Positions 50,701-63,975 are shown, counted from the first letter of the stretch. The stretch: 64,000 nucleotides of DNA from Eudromia elegans (GCA_003342815.1 PTEX01000340.1:250853-314852); one strand, 5' to 3'. Numbers and translations are program-made. Notes: a model not told the origin generated them from the letters alone.

Positions 50701-53700
50701 TTAGCAGGATATAATGGACCATCCAAGCACGCAGAACAAATTTTGCATGTTTTTGTATGCCATTGTTTTGTTATCCACTACACATGGTCTCAGGCTTTCC
50801 AAGTACATAATAAATGCTTTCACAAGTATCTTGTGCCTTTCACATTCTTTGGTGTCCTCTACCTAGCAGATCTGCAGCATCTGATTGAATTCAAATTTTA
50901 GTGGTTATTTAAAAAGTAAAGGACTACCTACCTTACTTAATAGTGATGTGAATTATCACTTGTTCACAGCTCCGAGAATTGTTTAAAATATCTTTTGTTT
51001 CAAAAGTGTGTAGAAGGTTTTAACTGCTGAAGATTTTATATTCAATCTCATTTAAGTTTTAATCCTTGAAGACTATAATCCATAGCAGGCAGAAAAAGTT
51101 AGAAAGAATTCTAAGGTTTTCACAACACAGAAGCAATGTTCTCCGAGTTGGATCTGTTAATATGTTTGAGAGGTGCATGTATTAACACAACCGTGAACTT
51201 GGCGGTCATTGCACTTTGCCTTCTCAGAGCTCTTGAGCTGCTATGAAAAATGTGTCCTTAGTCTGAAGACAGGTGACAGTGGAAAATAATTACTGTCAAC
51301 TTTGGCAATCTCATTAGAGAGGCCAAGAGTTCACTGGGAACAGAGGCAGCTTTTTATCTCTAGCAGCAGAAAACCCAGAACAAATCTGTGCTATAGTTGA
51401 GGCGTGCCACAGAGAAAGCCGCAACGTTAACACTTCCTTGCCTTGCAGATAGCGGCTAGAATTAAATGACCTTTTCTGTCATTCTCATGAACATGCCTGA
51501 AAAAAGATGAAGGTGGCTGGAAATTAACCTGGTTTTGCTTATTGTAGTCTTTCAGTATCTTGGGGCAATACAATTTGGGTAGGAGTGAATATCCTGAAAA
51601 AGAAAACCTAGCACTTTTAAATCCCTTTTTATCATATCCAAAATCTACAGTGTTTTGGGAGGAAACTAGAGCAAACAATGAGCCAGAGACTGAAGGAGTT
51701 ATATCCTCAGAAACATGAAGATTGAGCAACATTCAAAATAATATGATAGTACTCTTTTTCTGTGTGTGTATGTGTGTGGTTTTAAAGGCTATTTATATAG
51801 AAATCTTGAAACCACAGTGACGCAGAATGCGGTGTTAACACAGAGTTGAAAGAGTGAGCTATTCCTGGGTACTTTTAGGTGCCGTACTTTGTTTATTGGG
51901 GTTAAATTTAGATAGGAAAATATACCACCAAAGGTAGGGCACTGTTCACAAAAAGTAACTGGAATATAAGAGCCAGTTCAGTATGTTGAGCTGAACTCAC
52001 ATCTCTGATATATGCACCAATGTGGAGAAAGTTATATCGAGTAAGTTCATCTTGCCTTTAACCCAAAACCGGCTTTAATGGCTAGAGCTTTACGTGGATA
52101 AAGTGAGGTTCACTCACAGGTGATAGGGGGCATCTAATGCATTCTGAACTTTCTCCTTACTTTGATTTTTGCCTAATTAAGCTGATCCAATGACATAAAT
52201 GCTGTGCAAAACATACTCCCCTGAATAACTGTCTTCCCAGGATTTTCAAAAGCTACATCCTGATGGGGGAAAGGACTTGCAGATGCACTTTGTTTTCAGT
52301 GTAACGCATAGTTTGGCACTGTGATTCTTGAAGCTATGGTTTGAAATAACGGCTAAATGTTATCAACACCATCTGTGTTTGCCTCAAGACTTTAATTTTA
52401 TATAGATTCTGTGAAGCCATACACAAAGAAAATTACAAGGGAGCTGCCACTGGAATTTAGATATTTACCACTAGCCATGAAATGTTTCCAAACTAATTCA
52501 CTGCATTTCCCATTTAAGTATGGGAAATACTGTCCATACCACAGTAAAATTATATGCCATCGGACAGTAAACAGCCTTCTGACAGGGAAGAAAGTACCTA
52601 CTGTAAAATAAAAGAATGTTACATTTTGTTTCTGGAAGTTTACCACTGCACTGTTCTAACATTTTTTCTTCCATTGTAATATTTTTAATGAATCCAGAGA
52701 CTGATATAGCTTGGACAAGATTAATATTTAATTATCCCTGATGCCTAAGGCCTTAGTTACAGTATAATGTGAATCTGTTAGAGCTAAGGGTTGTTGCATC
52801 ATAGTAAATCATACCTTATCTTCAGTGTAGAAGTATAGGCCAAAAGCTGCATTTTCTGCCTTTGTTATCAGCCTTATCTAGGCAATTTTAAGTGAATGCT
52901 TTTTGAACTGTGTGCGCCAAGTTCTGGAACTTCCCTCCCTGATACGATGAATGTAGTTACAAAAGCAAAATTTTCCTAGATGTTCTCTCACTGATTCTCT
53001 CATGAAATGCAATGTCATATCTATCTACTGTCATAAAGCTTTACCCTCCCTCTTGTTTCATCACTGCAACGCATAGGCATCTTTGGTGATAACCTGATAG
53101 CGGGAGCAATGTCCTTACAGCCTTGACACTCCCCACTCTGCAGTATGAGAACTGCCTGGGTAGTGGATTTGCAGGTGACTGATTATGTTGCAGCTGCTTA
53201 CTTGCATTGTATTCAAATCTGGTTGCTTTTGCTTTAAGGGTTCCTGCCTGTTTGTTAACACTCAGATCCACGGTAGAAGGTCTTTCTGAGAAGGAAGCTA
53301 TGATAAGGTATCCAAAAGACCAGCTGCTTTCCAGGAAGATTTATTTCAGAGTGACATCCCCTTAGCTAAGAAAGAAGCTTTGTTCCTGTTATCCATTTTC
53401 ACCCTGAAGCTTATGTTCTATGTTTTTCCAGAGGAGAGCAGATTCATGGTGCATTCTGTTTCAAAAACTGTGTTTAGTGTAACTGGGCGTAATGCAATTG
53501 CCTGCAGGGATGTGTACCACAGCTTAACTAGCTAGCTATAGTAATAAGGAAGCAAACACAGGTTGAGCTTCTTGCAGTTGAGCTAGAGCTTGTCCATAAT
53601 GCAGTCATTTCAAATGTCTCTGCCTATTTTAGCACTTACTGCTTTTCACAGCCTGGAACGAGCATGAGAGAAACAAATTTTATTCCTATTAAGGAAGCAG

Positions 53701-56133
53701 ATAGTGTCTAATAGTCATTTCTTTCAATATTTTTGGTTTCATCTTATGTAAGAATCAAGGCGCGTCCTTACAAATTAAATTGCATCTCTCTGTGCTTCAT
53801 TTGGAAACTTGTGTTGCAACTGGAGCTTCTCCAAACATAATACCAGTAATGCTTAATGTCCCTAACAACAAAAGAAAATACAATTAATCTCTTCTACAAA
53901 TATGTTTGATGCTAAATGCTCATGAACAGCATTGTTTAAATTTGGATTGTGACCATCCTTGGGGGAGTACGAGAATATACAAGAGGTTTTTGAATTTCCA
54001 AAGGAAAAGCTAAGAACACAGATTTTATTTCAACATCAACATGAAAGACTTTTCTGTGATGAGGAACTGCAGGTACTCCAGAAGGTCTGAAACACCCAGG
54101 TCCCAGGCATGTTAAATATACCTCGCAGACACAGACAGAAACAGCCTAGTTCGTGAGCCTTGCATGGAGCGTGCCCGCTGTCCCGTCTGTGCCTGAGATG
54201 ACCTCTTGTGGTGAGCCTTCACGTTGGCCTAGACATGTTTGCTTGGCTACCCGAGAGGTCCCAGCTAGCTCACCACTATGGCACTATGCATCCACATGGA
54301 GAAAGCTACCTACAGCAGTACAGCTCCTGAAGTCTCTCCTGATAACTGCATACAAGCCCCATGATGTATGTGAAGGACACTTCACATGCTGAAAGATTTC
54401 TATACTCCTGCTCCAGCCAAGCTGTCACTACTAATTCAAGACTATGCAAGCATTTGGATCTATAGTGGAAGATAGAGGTTGCGGAAGTTGAAGAACTCCT
54501 GAAAATTGAAGACACCAAACTATGTTCCCAATATCAGGTTTTTGGCAGGAGTGAAGTGCCACAGGGTTGGCAGTTTGTCTCTACACAGGAGTAAATGTCC
54601 AAATTGCTTTGGCAATCACTGGACCTTTTTTCAGAGATTAGTCTCACATATGTTTATAAATTTAGAAATCAGTTGGAATCCTGACCATTGACACTTAATG
54701 ACTTCCTGTTTTTTGTCCAAAATGCTTTTTACAAATAAATGCCTTACTTTCTCCTTCTGAGGGGAGGAAAAGAAAGCACTGTCTTTTTCATCCAATCATA
54801 AGATCAGTGATGAATTCCTTTATTCTTAACAACCTTTTGATTTGAGAATTTGAAATGGATATGCATAAATTGTCTCAGGCTCAAACTTTTAGTTTACTTT
54901 TAATGAAGGCAGCAGATTTTCACATGCCAGCCTTGCAGGTTGTTCTTTAAAATAAATAATTAAAAGAAAAATATATATATTAAATGAGATATAGGTACGT
55001 AGTCAGACAACATTGGTTTGCACTGTTCAGTTGAAAAGAAATCCTGCAATATTTCATTTGCTTGATTTCTCCTTTAGAGATGTCGCTCAAAGAAATATTT
55101 GATGGTGACTGGATCAGATGCCTAGAGACCAGCAAACTCATTTCACAGAACTACTAAACACAGGCAGAGCATGACACAAAGGAAGTATGAACATAGGCTA
55201 GATCTTAACATACACCCATGAAGTTCTGATGACTTGCTTCTACTGCCATTGTAATTTTTTTTTTTCAGCTTGATTGGCTTATTTTCCAGGATTTGTAGGG
55301 TTTTTGTGACTATAGCAGTTTCAAACTTCAGAAGCTCCAAGTCTTGAATGAAAATATAAAGTCTTTCATTTTGTTTTTTAACGAAGAAGGTGAAGCTCTT
55401 GATGATGATAAAAGGGATGAATATTTGTGGGTGAAACACTGAATATTAATATTCATACTGAAGTGAAGTTGATACACGTTTAAACTTTGCTCTTTACAGG
55501 CCAGCCAGAGCAAAGGCAGGACCCCAAGGAAGTTTTCTTTTTAAGTCAATAGCATGTTTTAAACTGCATAAATATTTCAGGAGGAAAATAGGCAAGTTCC
55601 TCACATGTGGGATGATTTTGTGATGCAGATAGCAATGTATTAAACTCTGAATAAATGCTGTGTGCAGGAGCTTAAAGATAAAGACATGTTTCAATCAGAA
55701 ACACATTGTATTTCTCCTGGACATGGCTGTGGAGCTAGAAATTATTTTTATGCTTATGCATGATGCAGCCATTATTTTGTATAAAGTCTGACTAAACAAC
55801 TCAAAATCCTGAAGGAGAATTCAGGAAGAGATTTGTAGTACAGGTCTGCGTCTGCCTGTGGAGGAGATTGGTAATGGATGCAGAAACTCCCTTTGCAAGC
55901 CATCTCAAAGAAGGCTAAATAATCTGGCAAATCTAACAACTTCTGGATGAAATTCAGATACTTGGAAATGCTGTTGGTGCTCTGTTCCCTGGCCGTGGAG
56001 AGTTCAGGACTTTTCAAAATAATCTACACATTCTGAATTGTCCAGGAGACTAGAAAACGTACTCCATGAATGCGGCAAGGATGCTGTTGTGAACATCAGG
56101 CTCATACCACAAGGCTCTTTGTATTGAGTGTAC

Positions 56134-56208
56134 TGCACCTTAAGCACTGCTTAAGGTGCACTTCTGAACTGCTTAAGGTGCACTTCTGAACACCTCTCGT
56201 GTTCAGAA
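56134..56208. repeat. Compound palindrome and 22-bp tandem duplication
   Basis: TGCACCTTAAGCA and TGCTTAAGGTGCA (56134-56146 and 56148-56160) are perfect 13-bp arms with one base between them. The 22-base block beginning CTGCTTAAGGTGCAC is then repeated head to tail (56147-56168, 56169-56190). The second copy runs into another perfect hairpin, TTCTGAACAC with GTGTTCAGAA around a 5-base loop (56184-56208). All three structures share sequence. Confidence 0.93.
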
Positions 56209-56430
56209 TTCATCTAGGGGAATTGCCCCCTTAAATAAAGACACCTTGGAGGATTCTGTGACTTCTAGATAAAGCTTCTTTGCACTCACTCTTCATAACA
56301 AGACTGTCCTTACTGACATCTCTGCATAGTGCTTTCTCTGCAGCCTGAGCTGTTTTTCAAGGACTATGTAGAGTCACTAGATGGAGAATCAAGTGTCCCT
56401 ATCCAGTTGCTGAAGTTCTACAGATTTTAG

Positions 56431-56479
56431 GCTTATTTGGGGTATTTTGGGCTTATTTGGGGTATTTTGGGCTTATTTA
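56431..56479. repeat. 20-bp tandem repeat, about 2.4 copies
   Basis: The unit GCTTATTTGGGGTATTTTGG is present twice exactly, with a third partial copy ending at GCTTATTTA. Confidence 0.93.
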
Positions 56480-57090
56480 TTTTTATTAAAATAGGACTAT
56501 TCGTGGTAGCCACATTTTATATTTTGACATTAAAAATTACATGGGTGGAGGGCAACTTGACCCAAAACTAACTTTTTCCAGAAGACACTATAATAAGACA
56601 ACAACAACAACTGTGAGCTATGTTGTAGCAACTTGGGGAAAAACTGGGAATAACCACGTCTGACTAGAATTAGAAGAATTATTCCTAAACACTGTATGTT
56701 TAGAGAATAAATAACTGTGTCCATAGTTACTTTACATATGTAAAACTTTAGCATTGATTTTAGATTTCATTCTGTAATATCATCTCAGAGGGAAACAATA
56801 CGGAATTATAAATAAGCCCTTTTTCATGTGGTACTAATTCCGTGCTACGCACAAGATAATAGTATGCAATGCTATAAGAAGGCTCATTGATGCAGTTTAC
56901 AGATGGCTAGGGTATGAAGAAGTGCAGTTGTCTTGCAGCTGATGAGCTTATTCCTCTGCTAGCACAGCAAGTGGCTTTCCCAGCTGAGGCTGTGATTGTA
57001 CTGGGATGTGGAAAAAGACCGGCATTTCACTAATGCTTTTTGGTCATGGTTTGTTAAACAGAACTAGAGCTCTTTGTTTCTTGAAGCGTT

Positions 57091-57203
57091 CCTCTCCTCT
57101 CCTCTCCTCTCCTCTCCTCTCCTCTCCTCTCCTCTCCTCTCCACTCCTCTCCTCTCCTCTCCTTCCCTTTCCCTTTCCCTTTCCCTTTCCCTTTCCTTTT
57201 CCC
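57091..57203. repeat. Composite polypyrimidine tract: (CCTCT)n then (CCCTTT)n
   Basis: About 72 bases of CCTCT pentamers, with a single A interruption at about 57143 (CCACT), change directly into about 40 bases of CCCTTT hexamers. The whole 113-base tract is pyrimidine on the + strand apart from that A. Confidence 0.96.
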
Positions 57204-57872
57204 AGCAGTGCATCTCAGGTAGCTCATCAGAAGAGCAGTTTCCTATGCATCTCCACCATGACACTAAAAGTGTTGCCAGTGATTTAGCACTTACCTGCAG
57301 CTAGTTTTGACAGTGTCTATTTTCTGCCATTTCGCTTTCTTTGTGGATTTTAGCAGCATTGTCTTTTCGCTTTGTCTCTCAACCAAAACCAAATGGAGGC
57401 TGCTTTGGTCGGCTCATCTAGTCTGCAAACATCTCATCTAGTCTACTGCAAAATGCCCTTCCCTGTGCTGGTAGCTTTTCTTGCTCAATTCTCCATGTCC
57501 AAATGGAAGAGATGATATAGCTGCCTGCTGGAAGGGCCATATTGAGATCAGGAGAGTGGTTAGAAAAGACAACAGGCAGGTGAGGAGAGGTGGGCAACAG
57601 GAAAATACATGTAACAGACAAAAGAAGACATTTGAGTCTAATGGAACGATGTCTATATGGCTTAAAGGTCGAGGAAATGGATACACTCTCTTTTGTTACT
57701 GCTCTGGCATGATGCAGGCCTCTCCGGTCTTCTGTCTAATATGTGCAGGGAGAAAAAAAATGTCTTTGCATTTCACCTGGAGTGCATCTTTTCTATCTGG
57801 GTTGTGGTTTGCTTTGCAATATATCCAAAATGTCAAGAAAATAGCAAAGATAAAATAGATTTCTTTCCTCTC
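57204..57872. other. Non-coding sequence between the pyrimidine tract and the CR1 fragment
   Basis: No gene or mobile element was recognised. A 125-codon frame at 57481-57858 has no recognisable features. The words CTCATCTAGTCT and CTCATCTAGTCTA form a short direct duplication near 57413-57441. Confidence 0.55.
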
Positions 57873-58945
57873 ATCTCTTGGTGATATGCTCCAGTGTCTC
57901 CATGTTTTTCTTGTAGTGAGGGGCCCAAAACTGGCCACAGTGTTCAAGGTGCAGCCTCACCAGCAACCAGTTGAGGGGGATGATCCCTGCCCTGGTCCTG
58001 CTGGCTGCACTGTTCCTGACACCAGCCAGGAGGCCGTGGCCCTTCCTGGCCACCTGGGCCCAGGGCTGCCTCATGTTCACCGCCTGCCCACCAGCACCCC
58101 CAGATCCTCTTCTGCCACTCAGCTCTGCAGCCGCTCTGTCCCCTGTAGCGCTGCAGGGAATTGTTGTGAGCCAAGTTCAGGACCCAGCACTTGGCCTTGC
58201 TCGACCTCATGCGGCTGGTCTCAGCCCATTGATCCAGCCTGTCCAGATCCTCTGCGGAGCACTCCTACCCTCAAGCAATCAACGCCTCCTCCCAGCTTGG
58301 TGTTGTCTGCAGACTTGATGAGGGTGCAGTCAATGCCCTCATCCAGACCATCAGTAAAGATATTAAGGAAGGTCGGCCCCAACACTGATCCCTGGAGACC
58401 ACCACTTGAGACTGGTCACCAGGTGGATTTAATTCCATTCACCACCACTGTCTGGGCCCAGCCATCCAGACAGTTCTTTAGCCAGTGAAGAATCCATCTG
58501 TCCAAGCCATGAGCTGTCAGCTTCTCCAGGAGAAGGCGGCAGGAGACTGAGCCAAAAGCCTCACTGAAGTCTAAGTAGACATGTCCACAGCCTTTCCTCC
58601 ATCCACTAGACAGGTCACCTGGTCACAAAAGGAGATCAGGAGGGACGCAGGACCTGCTTACCATGATCCTATGTTGACTGGGCCTGATCCTCTGGTGGTT
58701 GCACCCATGTTGTATGATCACCCTCAAGATGATCTGCTCCATAACTTTCCCGGATACTGAGGTCACGCTGACAAGGCTGTAGTTCCCCAGAACCCCCATC
58801 CAACCCTTCTTGTAGATGGGCATCCCGCTGGCAAGTCTCCAGTCGTCTGGGAGTTGCGCTGTTGACCAGGACCACTGGCAGATGATGGAAAGTCGCTTGG
58901 CGAGCCCTTCCGCCGGCTTCTTCAGAACCCTTGGGTGGTGCATTT
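57873..58945 (-). mobile_element. CR1 LINE internal reverse-transcriptase fragment, antisense, truncated at both ends
   Basis: Read on the minus strand from about 58945 down, the sequence follows CR1 ORF2. It begins H-P-R-V-L-K-K-P-A-E, then L-P-D-D-W-R-L-A-S-G-M-P-I-Y-K-K-G, G-N-Y-S-L-V-S-V-T-S-V and V-M-E-Q-I-I-L. The palm region is [22 protein letters not shown], where the catalytic F-A-D-D has become S-A-D-N (58302-58313). It stops after H-C-G-Q-F-W-A-P-H-Y-K-K-N-M-E-T-L-E, where the sense copy at 10200 has Y-C-V-Q-F-W-A-P-Q. Several frameshifts and stops interrupt it. The 3' UTR and octamer end are missing, so both sides appear lost. It is a dead fossil, diverged from the copy at 9762-10709. 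Confidence 0.92.
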
Positions 58946-61900
58946 GCTGAAATGGTAAAGGTAACATCAGAATTCCAAGGCAAGTAGAAGAGAGGGACAA
59001 AAAGACAATATATGGCAAAGCTCCAGGACACAGATGTATTCACAAGAATCACATCTTGGAAGAGCCTTCACATACCCTCCCTCCGCTGCTCCAAGCACAT
59101 TGCTCTCTATTGCTTTCTCTGGTGGCTTTTCAGTGGAAGTTGACTTTTTCTTTTCAATTGTGAGAACACTTGATACTCTCCTCCAAGTCTGTTGTGGGGT
59201 TCAGCAGGCTGTAAGGAGCAGGCAGGAAAGCCCAGGAACTCAGGGAGCTAGGAATAGTCGAATAACAGTGCTGTGTGACTTGGCAGGATCACTAACACTT
59301 TTTTTATTTTGCCATTGTGAACAGGGAGGAAAATAAATGCTCATGGAATAAATGTAACTTATACTGTCCAAGGGGAAAAAAAAAAAGGAAAGAAAAAAGA
59401 AACAGTACTACTTAGGAAACACTTCATTTGCTAATCTGTGAATTTTTGAGAGTAGCTATTCAGTCTGGTAAGTAAGAACTGACCCCATGCAGGTACTTGG
59501 CGACTGGGCAAAATCACACTGAGCAAAGCTGGAGGCTGCTGTGCTGCGTCCCTGACGCTGTCCTTGCCCAGAACAAGGGTCGTGCAGAGACCTCAGAGCC
59601 CCGGGGATTGCCAAGGGTCAGCAGTGCACATGAAGCTGCCAGAGCTTGGAGGGGTGGACAGCGAGCTTCACGGTTGCCTCCCTGGCCAGGCAGGGCAGAG
59701 CAGGGCAGGGCACCGTGAGGACTGGCCACAGTGGTTTGTGACACAGCAAAGTGCCAGTATTCCTCCAGCAAGGATGCTGTTTGTGAACCCCTAATATCCG
59801 CCTCCTCCAAGTGAGTGTCCGTGTGAAAATATATTGCCCTTGATTGTTTTCCAGCTAAAACAAGGCTCTGTTTTCCTCTGTAGCAACAATAACAAGATCT
59901 AGTCCTCAGCCTGAGAAGAAAACTGGACCAAATGCTCTTGCTGTGCACACAGATTGACAGGCGCTTGAAATTCACTTATCCAGCATTGTTTTGGGTCTGT
60001 GTAGTGTCTGCTTTTTGGTCTTTCAGAAAGTAAAACAAAGCTCCAAAACACAAACTGAAAATGTTTCTCCCACACACACACCTTTTTTTCTAAGCATGTC
60101 AAATTCTCCATTTATGCCTGCTTCTTAGAAAAGGGAGTCTTTCTTGCTTTGGCTCTTACAAAGTTTGTATAAATAGAGGCCAACCTCAGACAATCTGCAC
60201 TTGTAGGAAAAAAAAGTCATCTGCACAGTTAGTTCCTGATGATAAACCAAACCAGCAGGATTGGTTGGCTGCAGTAGCACAGAGGTGATCTGACATTCAA
60301 ATAAAGTCTTAAATTAGCATTGCTGTTTTTTGAGAAACTCTTTCTCCATATGCTTTTCTCGTACTTTATCTTTTTGTGCCGTCTGTAGTTTGTCTTGTTG
60401 ATTTTACAAACATTCCTGAGAGACCCGAAGAGCTCGTAATGAGTGACTAGTTTGTCAGTGTTTATTCTCATGCAACTTGTTTCTTTTCCACTGCTGTTTT
60501 TTAGGAGTTGTTTTCTCTTTTGTTTCTAAAGTCACCCATTTTTCTGTGATTTATCATGCTTGGTTTCATACATCTACTGCCCATTAGTTTTTACTCTCTT
60601 TCAGAAAGAGCTTTCGGAGGCTGCTCAGGCTACGCACTGAGGAGTCTCCAGACAGGAAACACAGCACACACTGGTGAAGCTGACAGGAGTTTGTGACAGG
60701 CAGTGATTATACTGTGGTCACTGGAAAGGCCTTGGTGGGCTTTTGCCACTTAGTAACAGGACAGATTATTCATAAAGAGCTGGAACTTCAGCCCTGAATG
60801 AGACGTATCACTCAGCAGCTTCCAGAAGATATGAAATCAATGCCATGACTACCTCACTGTTGCTCAGATTTCCTGCTGTAAATTGTGCTTCTCCATCAAT
60901 GCAGTGACATCTCCAGGTCCCCGGAGCTTTCCCGTTTCACAGCTAGCTGTTGATCTGATGGACATTTCGTCCTTGCCAGGCCTCCTCATCCCAGGCCCAT
61001 GGGACAAACCTTGGCCGTGCACCCCAGAGTGTTCCTCTTGGTGCAGATGCACTGCCTGCTTAGTGTCTCTCCTGGTGCCAGCATCTCTAAGAACTGCTGG
61101 GATTGGACGTGTGGCCCTCAGGATGTTGGCTTCTCGTACCCATTCCAAAGATAAATAACAGTAGGATCTGTAGATCCAAGGATCTGTAACTTTATTCATG
61201 TATAAAGGAGCTTTCCAAGTTTCAGTGGATGGTGACAACACATCCATATAGAAAATGAGGTCTGATTCCTTAAATGCAATAAATTTGTTCTGTGTATTCA
61301 TTGCAACATGAGTTCTGGTGCATTTGTAAAATGTTAACAGATGTACCTAGAAGCTGCTCATGCTGTAATTTGGGCTGCTCTCTACAGTTCCTAAGCAGAA
61401 AATTCATGAAGAATTTGGTGTATTCTTAAGGCTTTTTGATATATGGCAACAAGAGGCTTTTGGATCTTATTGTTTTATTGGATGTGATATTTTTAGATCT
61501 TGATCCTTGGCAAAATCAATGCACAGGAGATTCCAGAAAAGGGAAGAATTTAACCTTGCTTTTAGCTTAGTATCATTTTACCTTGACAAATATTCCAAGT
61601 TAGAAATAGAGAAAATAAATTTCAGGTTTATTTTCCTTCCAGAGAATGAACTCCACATTAATACAAATGATGTTTCCTAAATCTGAAGTAACAGCGGTCT
61701 GACCTTTTTGAGTTCCTTGCATGATTCCTAATTCAAACAAGCCTTTACCATGAGTGATGCTTTCCAATATTTTCCAGAGTACTGAAAGTTAAGTAACAAA
61801 TGAGAAAACCTGAGGCATTGTTTGTGTCACCATTTGCAAGCACTTAACTTAATAAGCCACAGGAGCCATTTGCGTGGTGGGAAGTTTTGCTAGGAAAATC

Positions 61901-63975
61901 CCAGGGGCTAAAGGAAAACAAAAACCACAAGACTGAATGGAGCTGGCTTCAATGGCCTTGCTTCCCAGTAATAATGAGCCGTCTGTTCAGAAGCTTGAAA
62001 TTAGCCTTTTGCACAAGACTCAGCACTGGATGCTGTGCGCTCATATACTGCCACCACTGCTGCTGTGTGGAATAAACAAGCATCTGGAAAAGTCACTGTG
62101 ATCTCATGACTCCACAGCCCAAACGGGAAGCCTGGGTTGTCTCCACAGGTCCAGAGGTCTGGGTGCATTGGCATGTGTTTCTTTTCTCCACATCCTTACT
62201 ATCAGTGCATCGTTTGCAGTGCTCCAAGGGCTGGCAGAGTGACAGGGGCAGGGATGACTTCCAGCAGCTCCTCCTTAAGTCAGGTGAAAAGCTAAGCTGA
62301 CCTTTTTCTTTCTTTTTTTTTTCTTTTTTTTTTTTTTAAGTGGAATGAGCTCTGTAGTGAATATATTTGTTTGCAGGACCTTGGTTCTCTTTTTCCTGAT
62401 TGCGAGTCTATCAAGGTTCATCCTACAGCTTGTTGGACCTACTTGAGATACAGAGATGCCTCTGGAGGTTCAGAAGCCCCAAGTGACAGTGGTTTTCTGT
62501 GAAGTGGGCTGAGGGGCTGCATAGAGCTTCTTATTGCATATTGCTATTCAAGAGGAAAACAGAAACATAGAAACAGGAAAAAAATGGAAACAGAAAATCT
62601 TTGGAATTTGGAAGCTTTCAATCGCAGCTCTAAACAACCGTAGGAGAGCTTTCCTGTCAGCTCCATTGTTCTCACATCGGACTCTTCTGCTACAGGCCTG
62701 GTGTGAATACTGACATCATCTTTTGTGCTTGACTGTAGACCCCATGACTTGCAGTGTTCCCATCTCTGATGTTATTCTCCAGAGGCAGCCTTTAATGAAG
62801 AAAATATACAACAAAACTGGAACAAAGTCCCTGCTTGCCTCAGTTGTTACGAGGCTGAACACAATGCGCAGTTTCTGCGGGTGAATGGTTGAATTTAAAG
62901 GATTTTCCTGGTTTCTGCAGAAACCAGTTCATCAGATTTATTCAGTGTGGAGGAGAGCCTCTGACTCAAACCAGGCAGTTCTGCAAATAACAGATGCAAT
63001 TTTCTACTTCTGTGGGAACAGGTACAAGGAAGGGACAAAACACTATAGTTCTTTGCCTGGGGTTCAAGTACTCTTTTCAGTGACCATTGAAATATGAAAG
63101 AGCAGCAGACAAAAACTATGAAGTGGATTCACGTGTTTGATGGCACCTCAGCGTGGGAGAATTTCAGCCCTATTCTGTAAATTTGCTGCCAGCCTCTAAA
63201 ACAAGCCATTTGGCCAAATCGATGCTTTGTACTAGCAGCTGGCAATTTGCCTCTCAGCTTCTTTCTCTTTATAAGCTTTGTTCATCAGCAAAGTGATATA
63301 CATCAAATGGCACAGTGACACAGTTAGTGGCAAACAAGCCGAGTCTAGGAATATTTATGGTGTACAGAAGAGTGTATGTGTGGTTGCCTGTTTGGTGCTC
63401 TGAAAAGTGTGGATGGCTGTACTGATTTTTAATTCTCTCAGTTACTTTTGATGTCTTACAGCTTTTGAAGCACTTATTAATAATACCTCTTTGTACTCTG
63501 TCCAGTGCAGAGTTTGCTGCACTCATTCCTGCCAAAGTAGCAAGCTACTGGACTTTGTATTAGGGAAACTTACCATGGCATCTCTAGTGCAAGGATAAGG
63601 GGCAGTGCATATGGTCTAGCTCTGGTTTTCTTGGAGGCCACGTCTCCTCCCATGGGTACTATAGCTTGCTGCTGTAGTGTTCTTCTGGGAGGGTGGTTTG
63701 TGAGCTCTGCAGCAGTTTTGTCAGCCTCTGCCTTCGTAGCCTTGCATGCTCAGACGTGGGCTGTAGCTCCACAAACCTGAGTGTTCGTAAAGCTGCTCAC
63801 GTGTGACCTTGTTTAGTGGGAGCCCCAGCAATGGGAGCTGGGCATCCTAATGGCAAGGTGTCCATAGTGCCGTCAGTGCCCAAGCTGGAAGCAGCTGGCA
63901 GCCTCTAGGCTGCTGTACACTGGGCTGATTGACTATGATAGGCTGCTAAACTTGCAGAGCATTTTCCTATAGGGG
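58946..63975. other. Intronic/non-coding sequence, no gene recognised
   Basis: No exon, RNA gene or mobile element was recognised. A locally GC-richer patch occurs at about 59510-59720 and another at about 60890-61090, both with overlapping open frames on the two strands but no domain resemblance. Low-complexity runs occur at 59370-59400 (A-rich) and 62302-62338 (T-rich). Confidence 0.55.
62302..62338. repeat. T-rich low-complexity tract
   Basis: T runs broken by single C bases, ending in about 14 T in a row. Confidence 0.9.

Larger units (their letters stand above)
28938..57090. other. Intron downstream of the LPAR1 exon, no further exon recognised
   Basis: A long AT-rich intronic stretch. 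The last LPAR1 exon (rest of TM6, TM7 with its N-P-I-I-Y motif, C-terminal tail) was looked for and not seen. Open frames, such as 131 codons at 34920-35315, show no family features. Simple repeats (30807-30832, 31826-31882, 32732-32749, 37588-37613, 44711-44732) and foldback or tandem structures (34892-34917, 56134-56208, 56431-56479) are listed separately. No CR1 piece was recognised in this interval. Confidence 0.6.

Noticed and set aside
57886..58488. 200-codon open frame on the + strand
   Set aside because: It is the antisense of the CR1 reverse-transcriptase fragment. The minus strand shows the CR1 protein motifs and the + frame matches nothing recognisable.
59510..59720. GC-richer patch as a possible CpG island/promoter
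   Set aside because: CpG density is low by eye, the patch is only about 200 bases long, and no exon or start-site features adjoin it.
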